NCBI RefSeq assembly: GCF_030348505.1
Contig: NZ_JAUCFJ010000002.1
Span: forward strand, 2,298,001-2,362,000
Reading direction: 5' to 3'
DNA: 64,000 bases
Origin: Lysinibacillus sp. G4S2
GTDB taxonomy: Bacteria > Bacillota > Bacilli > Bacillales_A > Planococcaceae
Made by a program: the position numbers and the translations under genes. The notes below the pieces were generated by a model that worked only from the letters and a program-made list of their open reading frames with translations, was not told the origin of the DNA and ran no database searches. Each line of letters starts with the position of its first letter. Within the stretch, counting starts at the first letter, position 1. Of this stretch, positions 7,836-16,677 are shown piece by piece.

Positions 7836-8930
7836 ATGACCGAACCGTTACAACCTAAACGTATTGAAGGGTTAGATTTTGCTCGAGCATTGGCTATGTT
7901 TGGGATGCTGATAGTCAATTTTAAAATTATTATGGGAGCGACAGGGAATGGGCCGGATTGGATTATATGGTTTACTGGACTTTTCGAAGGAAGAGCGTCT
8001 GCTACTTTTGTTACGCTAGCTGGTATCGGAGTTGCGTTGATGACAAGAAAAGCTAGAAATGGAGGTGAGCTTTCTTACATTAAAGAAAATAGAGTGAAAT
8101 TATGGAAACGTTGCGCTTTTCTTTTTATTCTAGGTTTACTTTTATATGTGGCAGATTGGACTGGGGATATCCTCCATTATTATGGTGTTTATATGTTGAT
8201 TGGATCATTTCTTATCGTAGCCTCTACAAAGCTGATGATCATTCTCTCTAGCCTTTTTTTAATAACCTCGCAAGTCTTACAAGTGACAATGAATTATTTG
8301 AAAGGATGGCATCCAGAACAACCGTTTATGGAATATCTAGATTTTTGGACGATTGAAGGTTTTATTAGGAATCTTTTGTTTAATGGGTATCATCCAGTAT
8401 TCCCTTGGATCTGTTTCTTTTTGCTTGGAATGCTCCTTGGCAGACTTGATTTATCGAAAAAAGCTGTAAGAAACAAAATGTTGTTTATTTCTGTGGTTTT
8501 ACTCGTAACAGTAGAGGTACTTTCAAAAGTATTAATACGACTATCGCTATCGGTGTTAGATGTAAACAGTGCTGAATTTTTGTTTCAAACAGGGCCAATT
8601 CCACCAAACATTTTATATATATTATCAAATTCCGCTTCTGCGATCATTGTCATCGTTGCTTCTATTTATATCGCAGAAAAGTTTGCAGGACAATGGTTGA
8701 TAAAATCACTTGTTCAAACAGGACAATTAACATTAACGCATTATGTAAGCCATGTATTCATCGGTGTTGGCATATTAACTTTATTAAATAGGTTAGAAAA
8801 CCAAACGTTAGCATTTTCAGTATTATTTACACTATTGTTTTTCGTAGCGAGTATTTTCTTTTCTGTTTTATGGAGCATAAAATTTAAAAGAGGACCGATT
8901 GAATGGATTATGAGAAAAATGACAAATTAA
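7836..8930 (+). CDS. DUF418 multi-spanning membrane protein
   Basis: Membrane protein of 364 residues starting with the family signature RIEGLDFARALAMFGM, followed by many hydrophobic segments and the DUF418 region near the C-terminus (TGQLTLTHYVSHVFIG, then GPIEWIMR). The family is found in Gram-positive membranes and its biochemical function is not known; some members resemble acyltransferase-type membrane proteins. ATG 7836 follows GAAGGAGG. It is divergent from the MerR gene and shares its promoter design, suggesting induction by whatever that regulator senses, perhaps a toxic compound. A hairpin at 8999-9028 lies downstream. Confidence 0.85.
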   Translation: MTEPLQPKRIEGLDFARALAMFGMLIVNFKIIMGATGNGPDWIIWFTGLFEGRASATFVTLAGIGVALMTRKARNGGELSYIKENRVKLWKRCAFLFILGLLLYVADWTGDILHYYGVYMLIGSFLIVASTKLMIILSSLFLITSQVLQVTMNYLKGWHPEQPFMEYLDFWTIEGFIRNLLFNGYHPVFPWICFFLLGMLLGRLDLSKKAVRNKMLFISVVLLVTVEVLSKVLIRLSLSVLDVNSAEFLFQTGPIPPNILYILSNSASAIIVIVASIYIAEKFAGQWLIKSLVQTGQLTLTHYVSHVFIGVGILTLLNRLENQTLAFSVLFTLLFFVASIFFSVLWSIKFKRGPIEWIMRKMTN

Positions 8931-8998
8931 TATTGTAGTAGAATGGCTGTTACGTTAAGGCAAACAGAATAAAAAGTGTTGTTTCTTTAAGTGGCAAA

Positions 8999-9028
8999 AA
9001 GTAGTGGTGCAACTTTCTACCACTACTT
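8999..9028. terminator. Hairpin after the DUF418 gene
   Basis: AAGTAGTGGT (8999-9008) pairs with ACCACTACTT (9019-9028). The T-run is weak, so termination is probable rather than certain. Confidence 0.5.
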
Positions 9029-9047
9029 GTCATTCTAACTCCATTTT

Positions 9048-9221
9048 TTAAATTGTTGCCTTTAGCAATGCTAAATATTGAGAGTCCCCTAAACCATACT
9101 GAGGGAAGAGATGTAGTAGGTTTCGTATGATTTCATGATGAAGTAGATTTTGATGTGCTTGAATATATTTTGTAATTTCATTGTCATCCTGTAAAAGTAC
9201 TAAATACGATTTGATTCCTTG
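9048..9221 (-). pseudogene. Unidentified C-terminal coding remnant
   Basis: The minus strand keeps an open frame of about 57 codons ending in TAA at 9048-9050, with residues such as SYLVLLQDDNEITKYI and LFPQYGLGDSQYLALL. An in-frame stop directly precedes it and no start or ribosome site is visible. It looks like the tail of a lost gene. Family not recognised. Confidence 0.35.
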
Positions 9222-9266
9222 GTACTAAAAGTAAATAAACGAGGTTTTAACATTATGATCGCTAAT

Positions 9267-10205
9267 TTATAATTTCTGATAGTGATTGAAGAGGCTCTCT
9301 ATTTTATCTTGGATAAATTGTTTTAATGATGCAGGCTTCACGGATATAACATCATGTCCATATCTCATAAAATAGTTGGCGATAAATTCCTCTTCTCCAG
9401 GATTATAAAATCCCTTCACGACTGTTTTATTACCAATTTCTATTTTCATGGAAGGATAATGTTCTTTATAAAAGAGATCCTTTGCTTGTGCTAAAATTTC
9501 TACCTCAAAGTCAATACTCTTGTCAGATTGATAAATTTCTAATGAACGACTAATAAGTTCATCTATAGAAAAGTGAGAGTGGAAATCGTGTTCTTCAATA
9601 AAGGTTATTCTATCACATCTAAAAACTCTATATCTATTCGTATTTAACTCTATCCCAGTAGCATACCATTGACCAAACTTAGCGGAAATTTTGAAAAATT
9701 GAATATGGTAACTTTTTTGCTCGTTATTTTTCAAATATCGAATCTTACAGATGCTTTCATTGAGAATGCTCTTTAGAATTTTATCTAAAAAGCGACTAAC
9801 ATTTTTATGTTGATTTACTTCAAATTGCAGGACTTTTTTCATTTTGTGAATCTGCTGTATTTGATTTTTAGATAGACAGTTTTCAAATTTTTCATTTAGT
9901 TTATGAACACTTAAATGAAATGGGGTTGATTGATAAGATTCTAGCGTTAGCATGGCAAAGTACAAAGCAAACACTTCATCAATCGTAAAAATAATAGGGG
10001 ATAACAATCTATTTTTTAAGATACCATAACGGCCATGTCTGCCATGCTCCGAAAAAATAGGCATACCTAATTGTTCTAATGAACTAATATCACGTAAAGC
10101 AGTACTTTTTGAAATATTGTATTTAGCCATTAGATCGTTTAGATTAAAGTACTCCCTACTGTTCAAGTATCTAATCATGTCATTTAATCTTTCTGATTTT
10201 TTCAT
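9267..10205 (-). CDS. HTH/WYL-domain transcriptional regulator (YafY-type)
   Basis: Regulator of 312 residues. It starts with a DeoR-like winged helix (ERLNDMIRYLNSR, FNLNDLMAKYNISKSTALRDISSLEQLG), followed by a WYL-type ligand domain (around ICKIRYLKNNEQ to WYATGIE) and a C-terminal extension ending with VISVKPASLKQFIQDKIESLF, typical of this family. ATG 10205 is chosen over 10229 because AAGGAG lies 7 nt upstream. It is divergent from a VOC-family gene, a frequent pairing for YafY-type regulators. An operator-like dyad is at 10222-10240. Ligand unknown. Confidence 0.88.
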   Translation of the reverse strand: MKKSERLNDMIRYLNSREYFNLNDLMAKYNISKSTALRDISSLEQLGMPIFSEHGRHGRYGILKNRLLSPIIFTIDEVFALYFAMLTLESYQSTPFHLSVHKLNEKFENCLSKNQIQQIHKMKKVLQFEVNQHKNVSRFLDKILKSILNESICKIRYLKNNEQKSYHIQFFKISAKFGQWYATGIELNTNRYRVFRCDRITFIEEHDFHSHFSIDELISRSLEIYQSDKSIDFEVEILAQAKDLFYKEHYPSMKIEIGNKTVVKGFYNPGEEEFIANYFMRYGHDVISVKPASLKQFIQDKIESLFNHYQKL

Positions 10206-10221
10206 GTAAAAGCTCCTTAAA

Positions 10222-10240
10222 GGTGTCATGTTTTGATACC
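10222..10240. promoter_or_regulatory. Operator-like dyad between divergent genes
   Basis: GGTGTCA (10222-10228) and TGATACC (10234-10240) form a 7-bp dyad with one mismatch across 5 nt, just upstream of the WYL regulator gene. A possible autoregulatory site; binding is inferred. Confidence 0.4.
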
Positions 10241-10322
10241 TTTACATCTTAAAATAAGGTCAAGGTAATATCAATTGATAAGATATTTACCTACAATCAT
10301 TTTGTTAAGGGAGATTGATACC

Positions 10323-10775
10323 ATGAATACAACACTGGAAGTAGCTATATTCTTATCCATGAACGGAAAGACAAAAGAAGCGGTCGATTTTTACAAGAAG
10401 CATTTTAATGCAGTGGAATTGTTACTCGTTACCTATGAAGACATGGCGAAACGTGATAGCTTGCTGCAGATTACTGAGGAGAATAAACATTATATTACTC
10501 ATTCCGTCTTAGCAATCGGAAAAACAAAGATAATGATGGCAGAGGATACAATGGATATCACAGAAAAATATGTAGTAGGGAACAACACTTCATTGTGTAT
10601 TCAAAGTGCGGACTTAGAAGAAATTGAACATTTTTACAAAAGCTTGACGACAGATGAGAGAGTGAGAATTATTGTTCCTTTATCAAATAATATTTTTAGT
10701 AAAGCATACGGAATTATTGAAGATCCGTTTGGTGTTCAAATTCAATTAATGTTTGATGATCGGCTAAGCACTTGA
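10323..10775 (+). CDS. VOC/PhnB-like glyoxalase-superfamily protein
   Basis: About 150 residues beginning TTLEVAIFLSMNGKTKEAVDFYKKHF, a PhnB-like start, and ending GIIEDPFGVQIQLMFD, which matches the DPFGxxW-type end of the vicinal oxygen chelate fold. Such proteins bind small ligands or antibiotics or are uncharacterised enzymes. ATG 10323 follows AAGGGAG by 9 nt, while the frame is open to 10275. It is divergent from the WYL regulator, its likely controller. The metal ligands of active glyoxalases are not clearly all present. Confidence 0.82.
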   Translation: MNTTLEVAIFLSMNGKTKEAVDFYKKHFNAVELLLVTYEDMAKRDSLLQITEENKHYITHSVLAIGKTKIMMAEDTMDITEKYVVGNNTSLCIQSADLEEIEHFYKSLTTDERVRIIVPLSNNIFSKAYGIIEDPFGVQIQLMFDDRLST

Positions 10776-10915
10776 AGCTTCAGGCATTGGATATCTATAA
10801 ATATGTTCTTTAAGTGGGTCTATTCTTTTACGAAGGATGTTTTCCCGAAAATAGGATTTCTTGATGTCCAATGATTGGGGTGATTGAAGAGGGAAATAAC
10901 TTAGAAAAATCAAAA

Positions 10916-10946
10916 ATAGAAAGTGAACCAGAAGTTCACTTTCTAT
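10916..10946. terminator. 13-bp hairpin terminator for the minus-strand secreted protein gene
   Basis: ATAGAAAGTGAAC (10916-10928) pairs with 10934-10946 around a 5-nt loop; the minus strand reads into a T-rich tract after it. Confidence 0.7.
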
Positions 10947-10952
10947 TCGGAT

Positions 10953-11663
10953 TTATTTTGTTTTTGGGTGTTTCATATCATATGCTTTCCAATCAGATTT
11001 GGAATTTTCTTTTATCAAATACAGGTCGCTGTAAAATCCATTGTGCGAAGATACCATATTTTCGTAAGGTTTGCGATATTGAGAGATAAGTAGATATTCT
11101 TTACCATCCTTTTTGCTATAAGTTACAGTAGGTTTTTTAACGTATTGATCTTCTTCCCAGGAATATATAAAGATTGTGTTTGGATTTGCTGTTATATCAT
11201 CAGTGCCTCTAAATACATATTTGTTATTATCTTTCAGAAATATCATATCTTCTTTAATGTACTTATCAATATATTCAGGTGTGAATCCAGGAGATAAGAT
11301 TTTAATTATTTCTGCCTTTGTGAAATAGTAGGTTTCTCCAAGTCTTATCTTATCTTGCATGTCTATTAGACCATCAACTATTTTCTTGGCTTCAGAAAGT
11401 TTGTAAATTTTTTTTTCTAGTTTCCTAATGTGGGAATCGCGTTTTAAAGAAGAATGCTTTATTTGCTCTTTGTTATCACTAAACATTTTATTTAAGTATG
11501 TAACTAGGTGTGGGTTACTCCCTGAAGTTGTTTCTTCTTTAGTAAGATTTTCGGGGTCAAGATTTGGTATAGTTTCTGCTTTTGTTTCTTGTGGTTTTAC
11601 ACCACTAAGAATGACTGATAAAATTGTGGTAATCATTAAAAGGTACAAAAAATTTCTTTTCAA
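10953..11663 (-). CDS. Secreted hypothetical protein
   Basis: 236 residues starting with a signal peptide (KRNFLYLLMITTILSVILSG, cleavage plausible after TKA near residue 29). The mature part is hydrophilic, with a charged helical segment at about 75-105 and a mixed C-terminal domain. No family recognised. TTG 11663 is used because AAGGAGGA lies just upstream and no ATG is closer. It stands alone on the minus strand. Imperfect direct repeats with core ATTGGATATCTAT lie on both sides (about 10787 and 11787), which may mean the gene arrived as an insertion. Confidence 0.75.
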   Translation of the reverse strand: MKRNFLYLLMITTILSVILSGVKPQETKAETIPNLDPENLTKEETTSGSNPHLVTYLNKMFSDNKEQIKHSSLKRDSHIRKLEKKIYKLSEAKKIVDGLIDMQDKIRLGETYYFTKAEIIKILSPGFTPEYIDKYIKEDMIFLKDNNKYVFRGTDDITANPNTIFIYSWEEDQYVKKPTVTYSKKDGKEYLLISQYRKPYENMVSSHNGFYSDLYLIKENSKSDWKAYDMKHPKTK

Positions 11664-11920
11664 AAAAATCCTCCTTTTTCCGTTTCGGACAATTATATCA
11701 TTTCTCTTCCAATAAAATCAATTTTTTACAGGTTATTATTCCTGTTTTTTAGAGGAATGTAATTCTTTTGTATGTCTAAGTGTATTGGATATCTATGAAA
11801 TATGTCTCTCTCAATGGGGGGATGCTCAAAAATAAGTGGGGTTTATATATACATTAGATGATAAATCGAGGTAATTAAGTGGGGCTTTTTGGTTCTGTTT
11901 TTATCTATAAGGAGAGTAAA

Positions 11921-12715
11921 ATGTACACAATAGGTCAAGTAGCTAAATTTTTAGGTGTATCAAGAGATACTTTGAAATTTTATGAAGAAAAGGAATTAGT
12001 AAAGCCGGAGCAAAATGTTGAAAATGGCTATAGAAAATATAATCATTTTGATATTTATGATATAACAACAGTCAATTTTTACAGAGAAATTGATATTGAA
12101 ATTAAAAAAATCCAGGAATTAAGAAAAAGTAAGTGTGTTGAGGGAATCCAATCATTATTAGAAGAGAAAGAACAAGAGGTTTTACGGGAAATAGAATATC
12201 AAAAACTTCTATTAAAAAAGCTTCAGATAGTAAAAGAAGATTGCGAAAAAATTAAACAATTTTTAGGGAAATACATAGTAAAACAAATGAAGCCCTTAGA
12301 AATAAAAGGAGAAATAGAACATTTTACTGCGTTTGATGAGTATGAAACCGTAAAAAAGAATTCAGAAAACTTTAAAAATGCAGTAACGCTAACATCTTTA
12401 AGAAGAGCCATACGTTTCAATGAAGAAGGTATGATAGAAGAAAAGTTTTTCGTTGTAAGAAAAATAGAGGACGTAGATAAAGAAATAGATGGAGAAATTC
12501 TATCTCATCCAAAATGTATTTATACAGTTATTGAAGATGGAAGGTGGTCAACTGGTGGAAAAAATATTGACCATAACGTGGAAGCAAGTTTAAGAAAAGT
12601 AGCAATAGAAAAAGGGTATGAGCTTTTGGGACTCGTTTATATAAATTTATTACTTACCACGTACGAAAATGGACTTGAACGTGCATTTTTAGAAATTTAT
12701 GCACCTATCAAGTGA
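11921..12715 (+). CDS. MerR family regulator with GyrI-like effector domain
   Basis: 264 residues. The N-terminal MerR domain reads YTIGQVAKFLGVSRDTLKFY and NGYRKYNHFDIYDI; a coiled coil follows at about 75-120; the C-terminal half (ending YINLLLTTYENGLERAFLEIYAPI) has the pattern of GyrI-like/BltR effector-binding domains that hold drugs. ATG 11921 follows AAGGAG. No obvious target gene is adjacent, so it may act at a distance or on itself. A terminator at 12747-12785 closes the unit. Confidence 0.87.
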   Translation: MYTIGQVAKFLGVSRDTLKFYEEKELVKPEQNVENGYRKYNHFDIYDITTVNFYREIDIEIKKIQELRKSKCVEGIQSLLEEKEQEVLREIEYQKLLLKKLQIVKEDCEKIKQFLGKYIVKQMKPLEIKGEIEHFTAFDEYETVKKNSENFKNAVTLTSLRRAIRFNEEGMIEEKFFVVRKIEDVDKEIDGEILSHPKCIYTVIEDGRWSTGGKNIDHNVEASLRKVAIEKGYELLGLVYINLLLTTYENGLERAFLEIYAPIK

Positions 12716-12746
12716 AACTTATTATTTTCCTCGCTTTGTATATCCG

Positions 12747-12785
12747 AAGGAATAGCCCTTAATTTAGAGGTTATTCCTTTTTTTT
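12747..12785 (+). terminator. Intrinsic terminator after MerR/GyrI gene
   Basis: AAGGAATAGCC and GGTTATTCCTT form a stem with one unpaired base, followed by an eight-T run. Confidence 0.85.
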
Positions 12786-12813
12786 GAATTTAATGTTTGT
12801 AAACTTAAAAGTT

Positions 12814-12841
12814 ATAGTGTACTATTTGACTAGTACACTAT
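12814..12841. promoter_or_regulatory. Perfect 11-bp dyad, operator-like
   Basis: ATAGTGTACTA (12814-12824) is exactly complementary to TAGTACACTAT (12831-12841) with a 6-nt centre TTTGAC. There is no T-run, so it is more like a repressor site than a terminator. It precedes a short ORF at 12850. Confidence 0.45.
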
Positions 12842-12849
12842 GATGCGAG

Positions 12850-13032
12850 GTGTATGAGGTAGAACCTATTTTACTACAAGATGGTTCGATTATTGCACAT
12901 AAGAAAGTAGAGACGATTCGAGATATTACAATAAAGGTGCTGTGCAATGGAAGAAGGCATATTATAAGGAAGGGTGAAAATAATAACAACACAACCAATT
13001 GTTTACTTGTAAAATTTATCAAAAACCATTAG
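12850..13032 (+). CDS. Small ORF, uncertain
   Basis: 60 codons (YEVEPILLQDGSIIAHKKVE at the start, then a basic middle CNGRRHIIRKGE). GAGG lies only 4-5 nt before the ATG. It follows a perfect dyad, which favours a regulated small gene, but the family is unknown and the minus strand is also open here. It could be a remnant. Confidence 0.25.
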   Translation: MYEVEPILLQDGSIIAHKKVETIRDITIKVLCNGRRHIIRKGENNNNTTNCLLVKFIKNH

Positions 13033-13171
13033 TAGTAAGGAATTGATTCAATAATTAAATATCGATTTAATAAAGGTAGTGAGAGTTCACTTGAACAAAA
13101 AAATGGGGGTATTAGAAACCAATAGTTCTAGTAATACTACAAATATCTGATGGATTAATAAGGAGATTAAA

Positions 13172-13774
13172 ATGAAAAGATTTACTTTATATCTATTAAT
13201 GGGCTTCACTATTGTATTGATGTCTGCTTGTTCACAAGACACAACGACTAATGAAGAAAGCAAAGAAGAAAGCAATGAAAAGTCTGTAAGCAATGTTACT
13301 GTTAAAATTCCTGATGATATATTTGATTCTAATAAAAAGAATGAAAATATTAGTGAAGATGAAATGAAAGCTAGTATAAAACAGTATATGGATTATAGTG
13401 ATGTGATCGATAAAGAAATGGAAACAATTGTTTATAAATATGAGGATATTACTGAATCCGATCGGGAAAAATTACATAAATTAACAGATGAATGGGAAAA
13501 GAATGATGCAAATTTCAATGATTTTATTAGTAATAATAATATCCCTGATGATTATAAAGAACCTTCAAAGACAATCTATGAATTTGTTTCATCAATCAGG
13601 GAAACTTTAACACAATTTGAAGAGGAAATTGACGGAATGATTGAAAATGGTAGCTTAACAGATGTATCAAATTTTGCTTCAGAGCATTTTACGAAAGCGA
13701 ACGGAAGGCAGCAATTAAAAATCGAAAAATTTTTGGACGAGAAAAATATTAAAACTACATATTTCGATGAATAG
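13172..13774 (+). CDS. Lipoprotein, NDxxF-motif type
   Basis: 200 residues with a lipoprotein signal (hydrophobic stretch then LMSAC, Cys20), so membrane-anchored outside. The mature protein is acidic and mostly helical. NDANFNDFI near residue 111 contains the ND-x-x-F pattern that names a family of small Bacillales lipoproteins; I make this match from memory. ATG 13172 follows AAGGAG. It stands alone and is followed by the large nested hairpin at 13792. Function unknown. Confidence 0.8.
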   Translation: MKRFTLYLLMGFTIVLMSACSQDTTTNEESKEESNEKSVSNVTVKIPDDIFDSNKKNENISEDEMKASIKQYMDYSDVIDKEMETIVYKYEDITESDREKLHKLTDEWEKNDANFNDFISNNNIPDDYKEPSKTIYEFVSSIRETLTQFEEEIDGMIENGSLTDVSNFASEHFTKANGRQQLKIEKFLDEKNIKTTYFDE

Positions 13775-13791
13775 AAAGAATATATTTATTT

Positions 13792-13896
13792 GAGGCTGGG
13801 ACATAACTGGTCAAAACCTTAAAAGCGCGAGAAATCAATTTTAGAAACGTTGATTTCTCGCGTTTTTCTGATGTGAAATATAAATGTCCCAGCCTC
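13792..13896. repeat. Nested inverted repeat (GAGGCTGGGACAT element) enclosing a terminator hairpin
   Basis: The outer arms GAGGCTGGGACAT (13792-13804) and ATGTCCCAGCCTC (13884-13896) are exact complements. Inside, CGCGAGAAATCAA (13826-13838) pairs exactly with 13850-13862 and is followed by TTTTT. The inner stem is nearly the same as the terminator after the RNR operon at 60234-60281. It ends the lipoprotein unit. Confidence 0.8.
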
Positions 13897-14032
13897 ATCT
13901 TTTCTTTCGCTGAATATATTGAGGTGGTAAAAGTATTGACCTGTGAGTAACTCCTAGGTTTAAGCTGAAGATATTGGTAAATATGCGCGTTGTTATATTT
14001 ACAAAATACTTAGTTTGAAGCGGGGAATATGT

Positions 14033-14866
14033 ATGAATAGTGAAAAGAAATTAAAAAAACCAGTAGCAAGTTTTATTCTACTAACCAATCTCATTTTTTT
14101 GCCACTTTTTTGTCTTGTTGGAGTCATAAGCATGTTAGGATTTCCTGTATGGGTCATTGACGTAATGTCTTGCATATCAGCTTGGTCCTCAACCTTTGCT
14201 TTTGCAATTCTATTTAAAAAAATCTATCCAGGGCAAAGTTTTTTCCGATTTGTAAAAGATAAATTCAACAATAAACTTAAATTTTCTGTGATTCTTACTG
14301 CGATAATGATTCAAACCTTCATATTTTTGATAACTTTGCTTCTCGTATCGAAAAATAGAGAAGTAGATTCTATTTTTACTATTTCGTCAGGGGGAGTGCT
14401 AATCTATTACTTTTTTAAACACCTCCTTTCTGGGCCACTTGGAGAAGAATTAGGGTGGAGAGGTTTCGCTCAAATGGAACTCCAAAAGAAGTATTCGCCA
14501 TTAAAAGCTTCGGTAATTATAGGGTTTTGGTGGGGGATGTGGCATCTACCCATATGGTTTACGACAGGTCTTGTAGGCATTGATTTAATCAAATATATTC
14601 TACTCTTTATGATTGCAATTATGTCTACTAAGATCGTCATGACAGCATTTCATAACTTAAATCAAAATTTAATCGTCCCAATCATCATCCACCAATTCTT
14701 TAATTTTTTTATTGGCTTAATAAACGGAAATTTAATCGATTTAATCATGTATAACGCAATTCTATATTTAGTGGTGGCAGTTTTACTCATCGTGATAAAT
14801 CCAAAGAATGTATTGTACGGAAAGCAAGATACAAACGTTGTTACTGGAAAACATTCGGTGATTTAG
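14033..14866 (+). CDS. CPBP family intramembrane metalloprotease
   Basis: 277 residues with about eight hydrophobic segments. The CPBP (Abi) signatures are present: GPLGEELGWRGF with Glu138, Glu139 and Arg143, FWWGMWHLPIW with His171, and NLIVPIIIHQFFNF with a further His near 220. These form the metal site of a Rce1-like protease that cuts inside membranes; in Gram-positives the family is often linked to bacteriocin self-protection. ATG 14033 follows a weak GCGGGGA; the frame is open from 14015. The unit ends at the terminator at 14931. It lies just before the immunity array, though a functional link is not shown. Confidence 0.88.
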   Translation: MNSEKKLKKPVASFILLTNLIFLPLFCLVGVISMLGFPVWVIDVMSCISAWSSTFAFAILFKKIYPGQSFFRFVKDKFNNKLKFSVILTAIMIQTFIFLITLLLVSKNREVDSIFTISSGGVLIYYFFKHLLSGPLGEELGWRGFAQMELQKKYSPLKASVIIGFWWGMWHLPIWFTTGLVGIDLIKYILLFMIAIMSTKIVMTAFHNLNQNLIVPIIIHQFFNFFIGLINGNLIDLIMYNAILYLVVAVLLIVINPKNVLYGKQDTNVVTGKHSVI

Positions 14867-14930
14867 TTAAAGTTGGTAAAAGATATGCACAAATCAAACT
14901 TTATCGTAAAAAATCGATTACATTAAATAA

Positions 14931-14967
14931 GAGCATGTTTTGATCAATCTATTTTCAAAACATGCTC
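14931..14967 (+). terminator. 13-bp perfect terminator hairpin after CPBP gene
   Basis: GAGCATGTTTTGA (14931-14943) pairs exactly with 14955-14967 and is followed by TTTAT. From here to 15435 (about 470 bp) I see no gene; the last 60 bp may be a decayed frame joined to the array. Confidence 0.8.
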
Positions 14968-15434
14968 TTTATACTTCATCAGGCTCGATGCTTACTACTT
15001 GAAGCCGGGGCGAAAAATAACAATGTTCATTTTTACTATCAAAGGATGTATTTTTCGCGTGCGTAAAATTTGACACAGAGCCTTTACTAGTCATTTTCCC
15101 ACTCCATGTAGGATGAAGAATCCCCCACTGTACATCTAACTACCAAAATTCTTATTTCCCGAAACTTTAGGAGTATATTTAGTCTATTCTGGAAAATATT
15201 GAATACTGATGTTGGCTTTTTATCAACGGTTTATTAGCATATTTACAGATAAAAATAACCAAATAATACCTTGATGGAGATGTAATTAACATAAAGGTAA
15301 ATTAAATTCTATGTATTGCTGTGAAAAATAGATTTAATGACTTAAAGCATCGAATAATTGCTAGTTTGGAGGAATTATGATGTTCGACCGATGCCTAACT
15401 GAAAAAAGCTGGACCATGTTACTAGGAGAAAATT

Positions 15435-15905
15435 ATGAGAAAAATAAAATTCATTAGTAGATATGATAAACGACCAGTATTAGAGGATGATTTTGTTAAG
15501 TTAGAAAAAACTATAGAAAAAAAGTTGCCAGATTCTTATGTTGAATTTTATAAATTTTCAAACGGTGGAGCACCAGAAGAAAATACTATCTATGACGAAG
15601 ATGAAGAAGTATTTAATATCAGCTTTTTATATCCACTATTGGCAAAAGAAATCGAAAGTTCAATTTCTGAAAATGTACTTTTTATGATTACACAGAATGT
15701 TTTGAGGGATAAGTTATATATTCCGTTTGGGGAAGATGGATCAGGTAACATATTATATCTGGATTTTAATTTCAAAGAACCTACAGTTTGTGCATGTTTT
15801 TTTGATGAGCCGGATGAAGAAGCTGAAATGCCATATACACACATTGATATTGCTGACAATCTATTCGAGTTTCTTGAAATGCTCGAAAAATATAGGGAAG
15901 AGTAG
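15435..15905 (+). CDS. SMI1/KNR4 (SUKH) family immunity protein
   Basis: 156 residues. The SUKH pattern is clear: IEKKLPDSYVEFYKFSNGG at the start of the fold, LYIPFGEDGSGNILYLDF in the middle (family motif of a Gly/Asp turn and alternating strands) and a C-terminal helix NLFEFLEMLEKY. SUKH proteins usually neutralise the nuclease tip of polymorphic toxins delivered between competing cells. ATG follows TAGGAGA. This is the first gene of the array; no toxin gene is upstream, so it is an orphan immunity gene. The cognate toxin cannot be told. Confidence 0.85.
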   Translation: MRKIKFISRYDKRPVLEDDFVKLEKTIEKKLPDSYVEFYKFSNGGAPEENTIYDEDEEVFNISFLYPLLAKEIESSISENVLFMITQNVLRDKLYIPFGEDGSGNILYLDFNFKEPTVCACFFDEPDEEAEMPYTHIDIADNLFEFLEMLEKYREE

Positions 15906-16029
15906 GGGTACATGTAAATGTGGAATGAGTATACTTGAAGCCTAAGGTAATTGGAATATAAAAGGAAATACTCATAAATTACACAAAGAATTAAAATCTG
16001 CATCTAAGGTGTATGTTATAAGGGGACGT

Positions 16030-16518
16030 ATGGAAATAAAAGATATTTTAAAACAAAAAAATTATGAACAACTGCATGTTTTTTTATCAAACTTTTTATT
16101 TAGTGTAGAATCCAAAGTGAATAAATTTTTGGAAGATAGTGGTACGTTGGGAGAGTTGGTAAAAAAAGGAATGGATATCGGAAATATTTCAACAGGGAAG
16201 CTTTTGCGGGGTGATAAGGAAATTACTCCTATAGGTTATGGCTTGCATTACACTTTTTTTAAAGATGTAGAAGATTATTATGGACAGCGTCCAAATGATG
16301 TTGCATTAGGGTTTGTAATTCTCTTTTCTGATTTTAACGATATTGAAATTACTAGAGATATTGTTTCGGAGTTTGGAGATGTAGATTATGATGCGTTTAA
16401 GTTTCAAGGACTAACAAATGAACTAGAAAAAGATATACTTGAAATGGAACAAATATTCATCCAAGTAATAAAGAACTTTCTCGAAAAAAGCTTAGGTATT
16501 GATATACCTAACTTATAA
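16030..16518 (+). CDS. Putative immunity protein, unknown family
   Basis: 162 residues if ATG 16030 (AAGGGG just upstream) is the start. The frame stays open back to about 15951 and there reads NTHKLHKELKSASK without a start, perhaps the fused tail of a lost toxin. The protein is acidic and mixed alpha/beta, with YGQRPNDVALGFVILFSDF in the middle. I recognise no family. Position in the array and the recurrent terminator right after it (16581-16628) support an immunity role. Confidence 0.6.
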   Translation: MEIKDILKQKNYEQLHVFLSNFLFSVESKVNKFLEDSGTLGELVKKGMDIGNISTGKLLRGDKEITPIGYGLHYTFFKDVEDYYGQRPNDVALGFVILFSDFNDIEITRDIVSEFGDVDYDAFKFQGLTNELEKDILEMEQIFIQVIKNFLEKSLGIDIPNL

Positions 16519-16580
16519 CGAGGAGTTAGAAAAATAATTAACAACATGAGATGATGCTCATGTGATTTTATAAAGATTCC

Positions 16581-16628
16581 AAAACCTATGTAAAGAAATG
16601 ATATAAACACTTTCTTTACATAGGTTTT
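16581..16628 (+). terminator. Recurrent array terminator, copy 1
   Basis: AAAACCTATGTAAAGAAA (16581-16598) pairs perfectly over 18 bp with 16611-16628. Core ATGTAAAGAA...TTCTTTACAT is shared by the other copies in the array. Confidence 0.9.
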
Positions 16629-16677
16629 ATTTTGTGAGAAAAGGTTAAAGAAGATTACATTGTGAAGGGTGATATTT

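Noticed and set aside
13775-13920. tRNA-like or small RNA fold at the nested hairpin
   Set aside because: The structure is fully explained by two nested inverted repeats and a T-run; no tRNA arms or conserved bases are seen.
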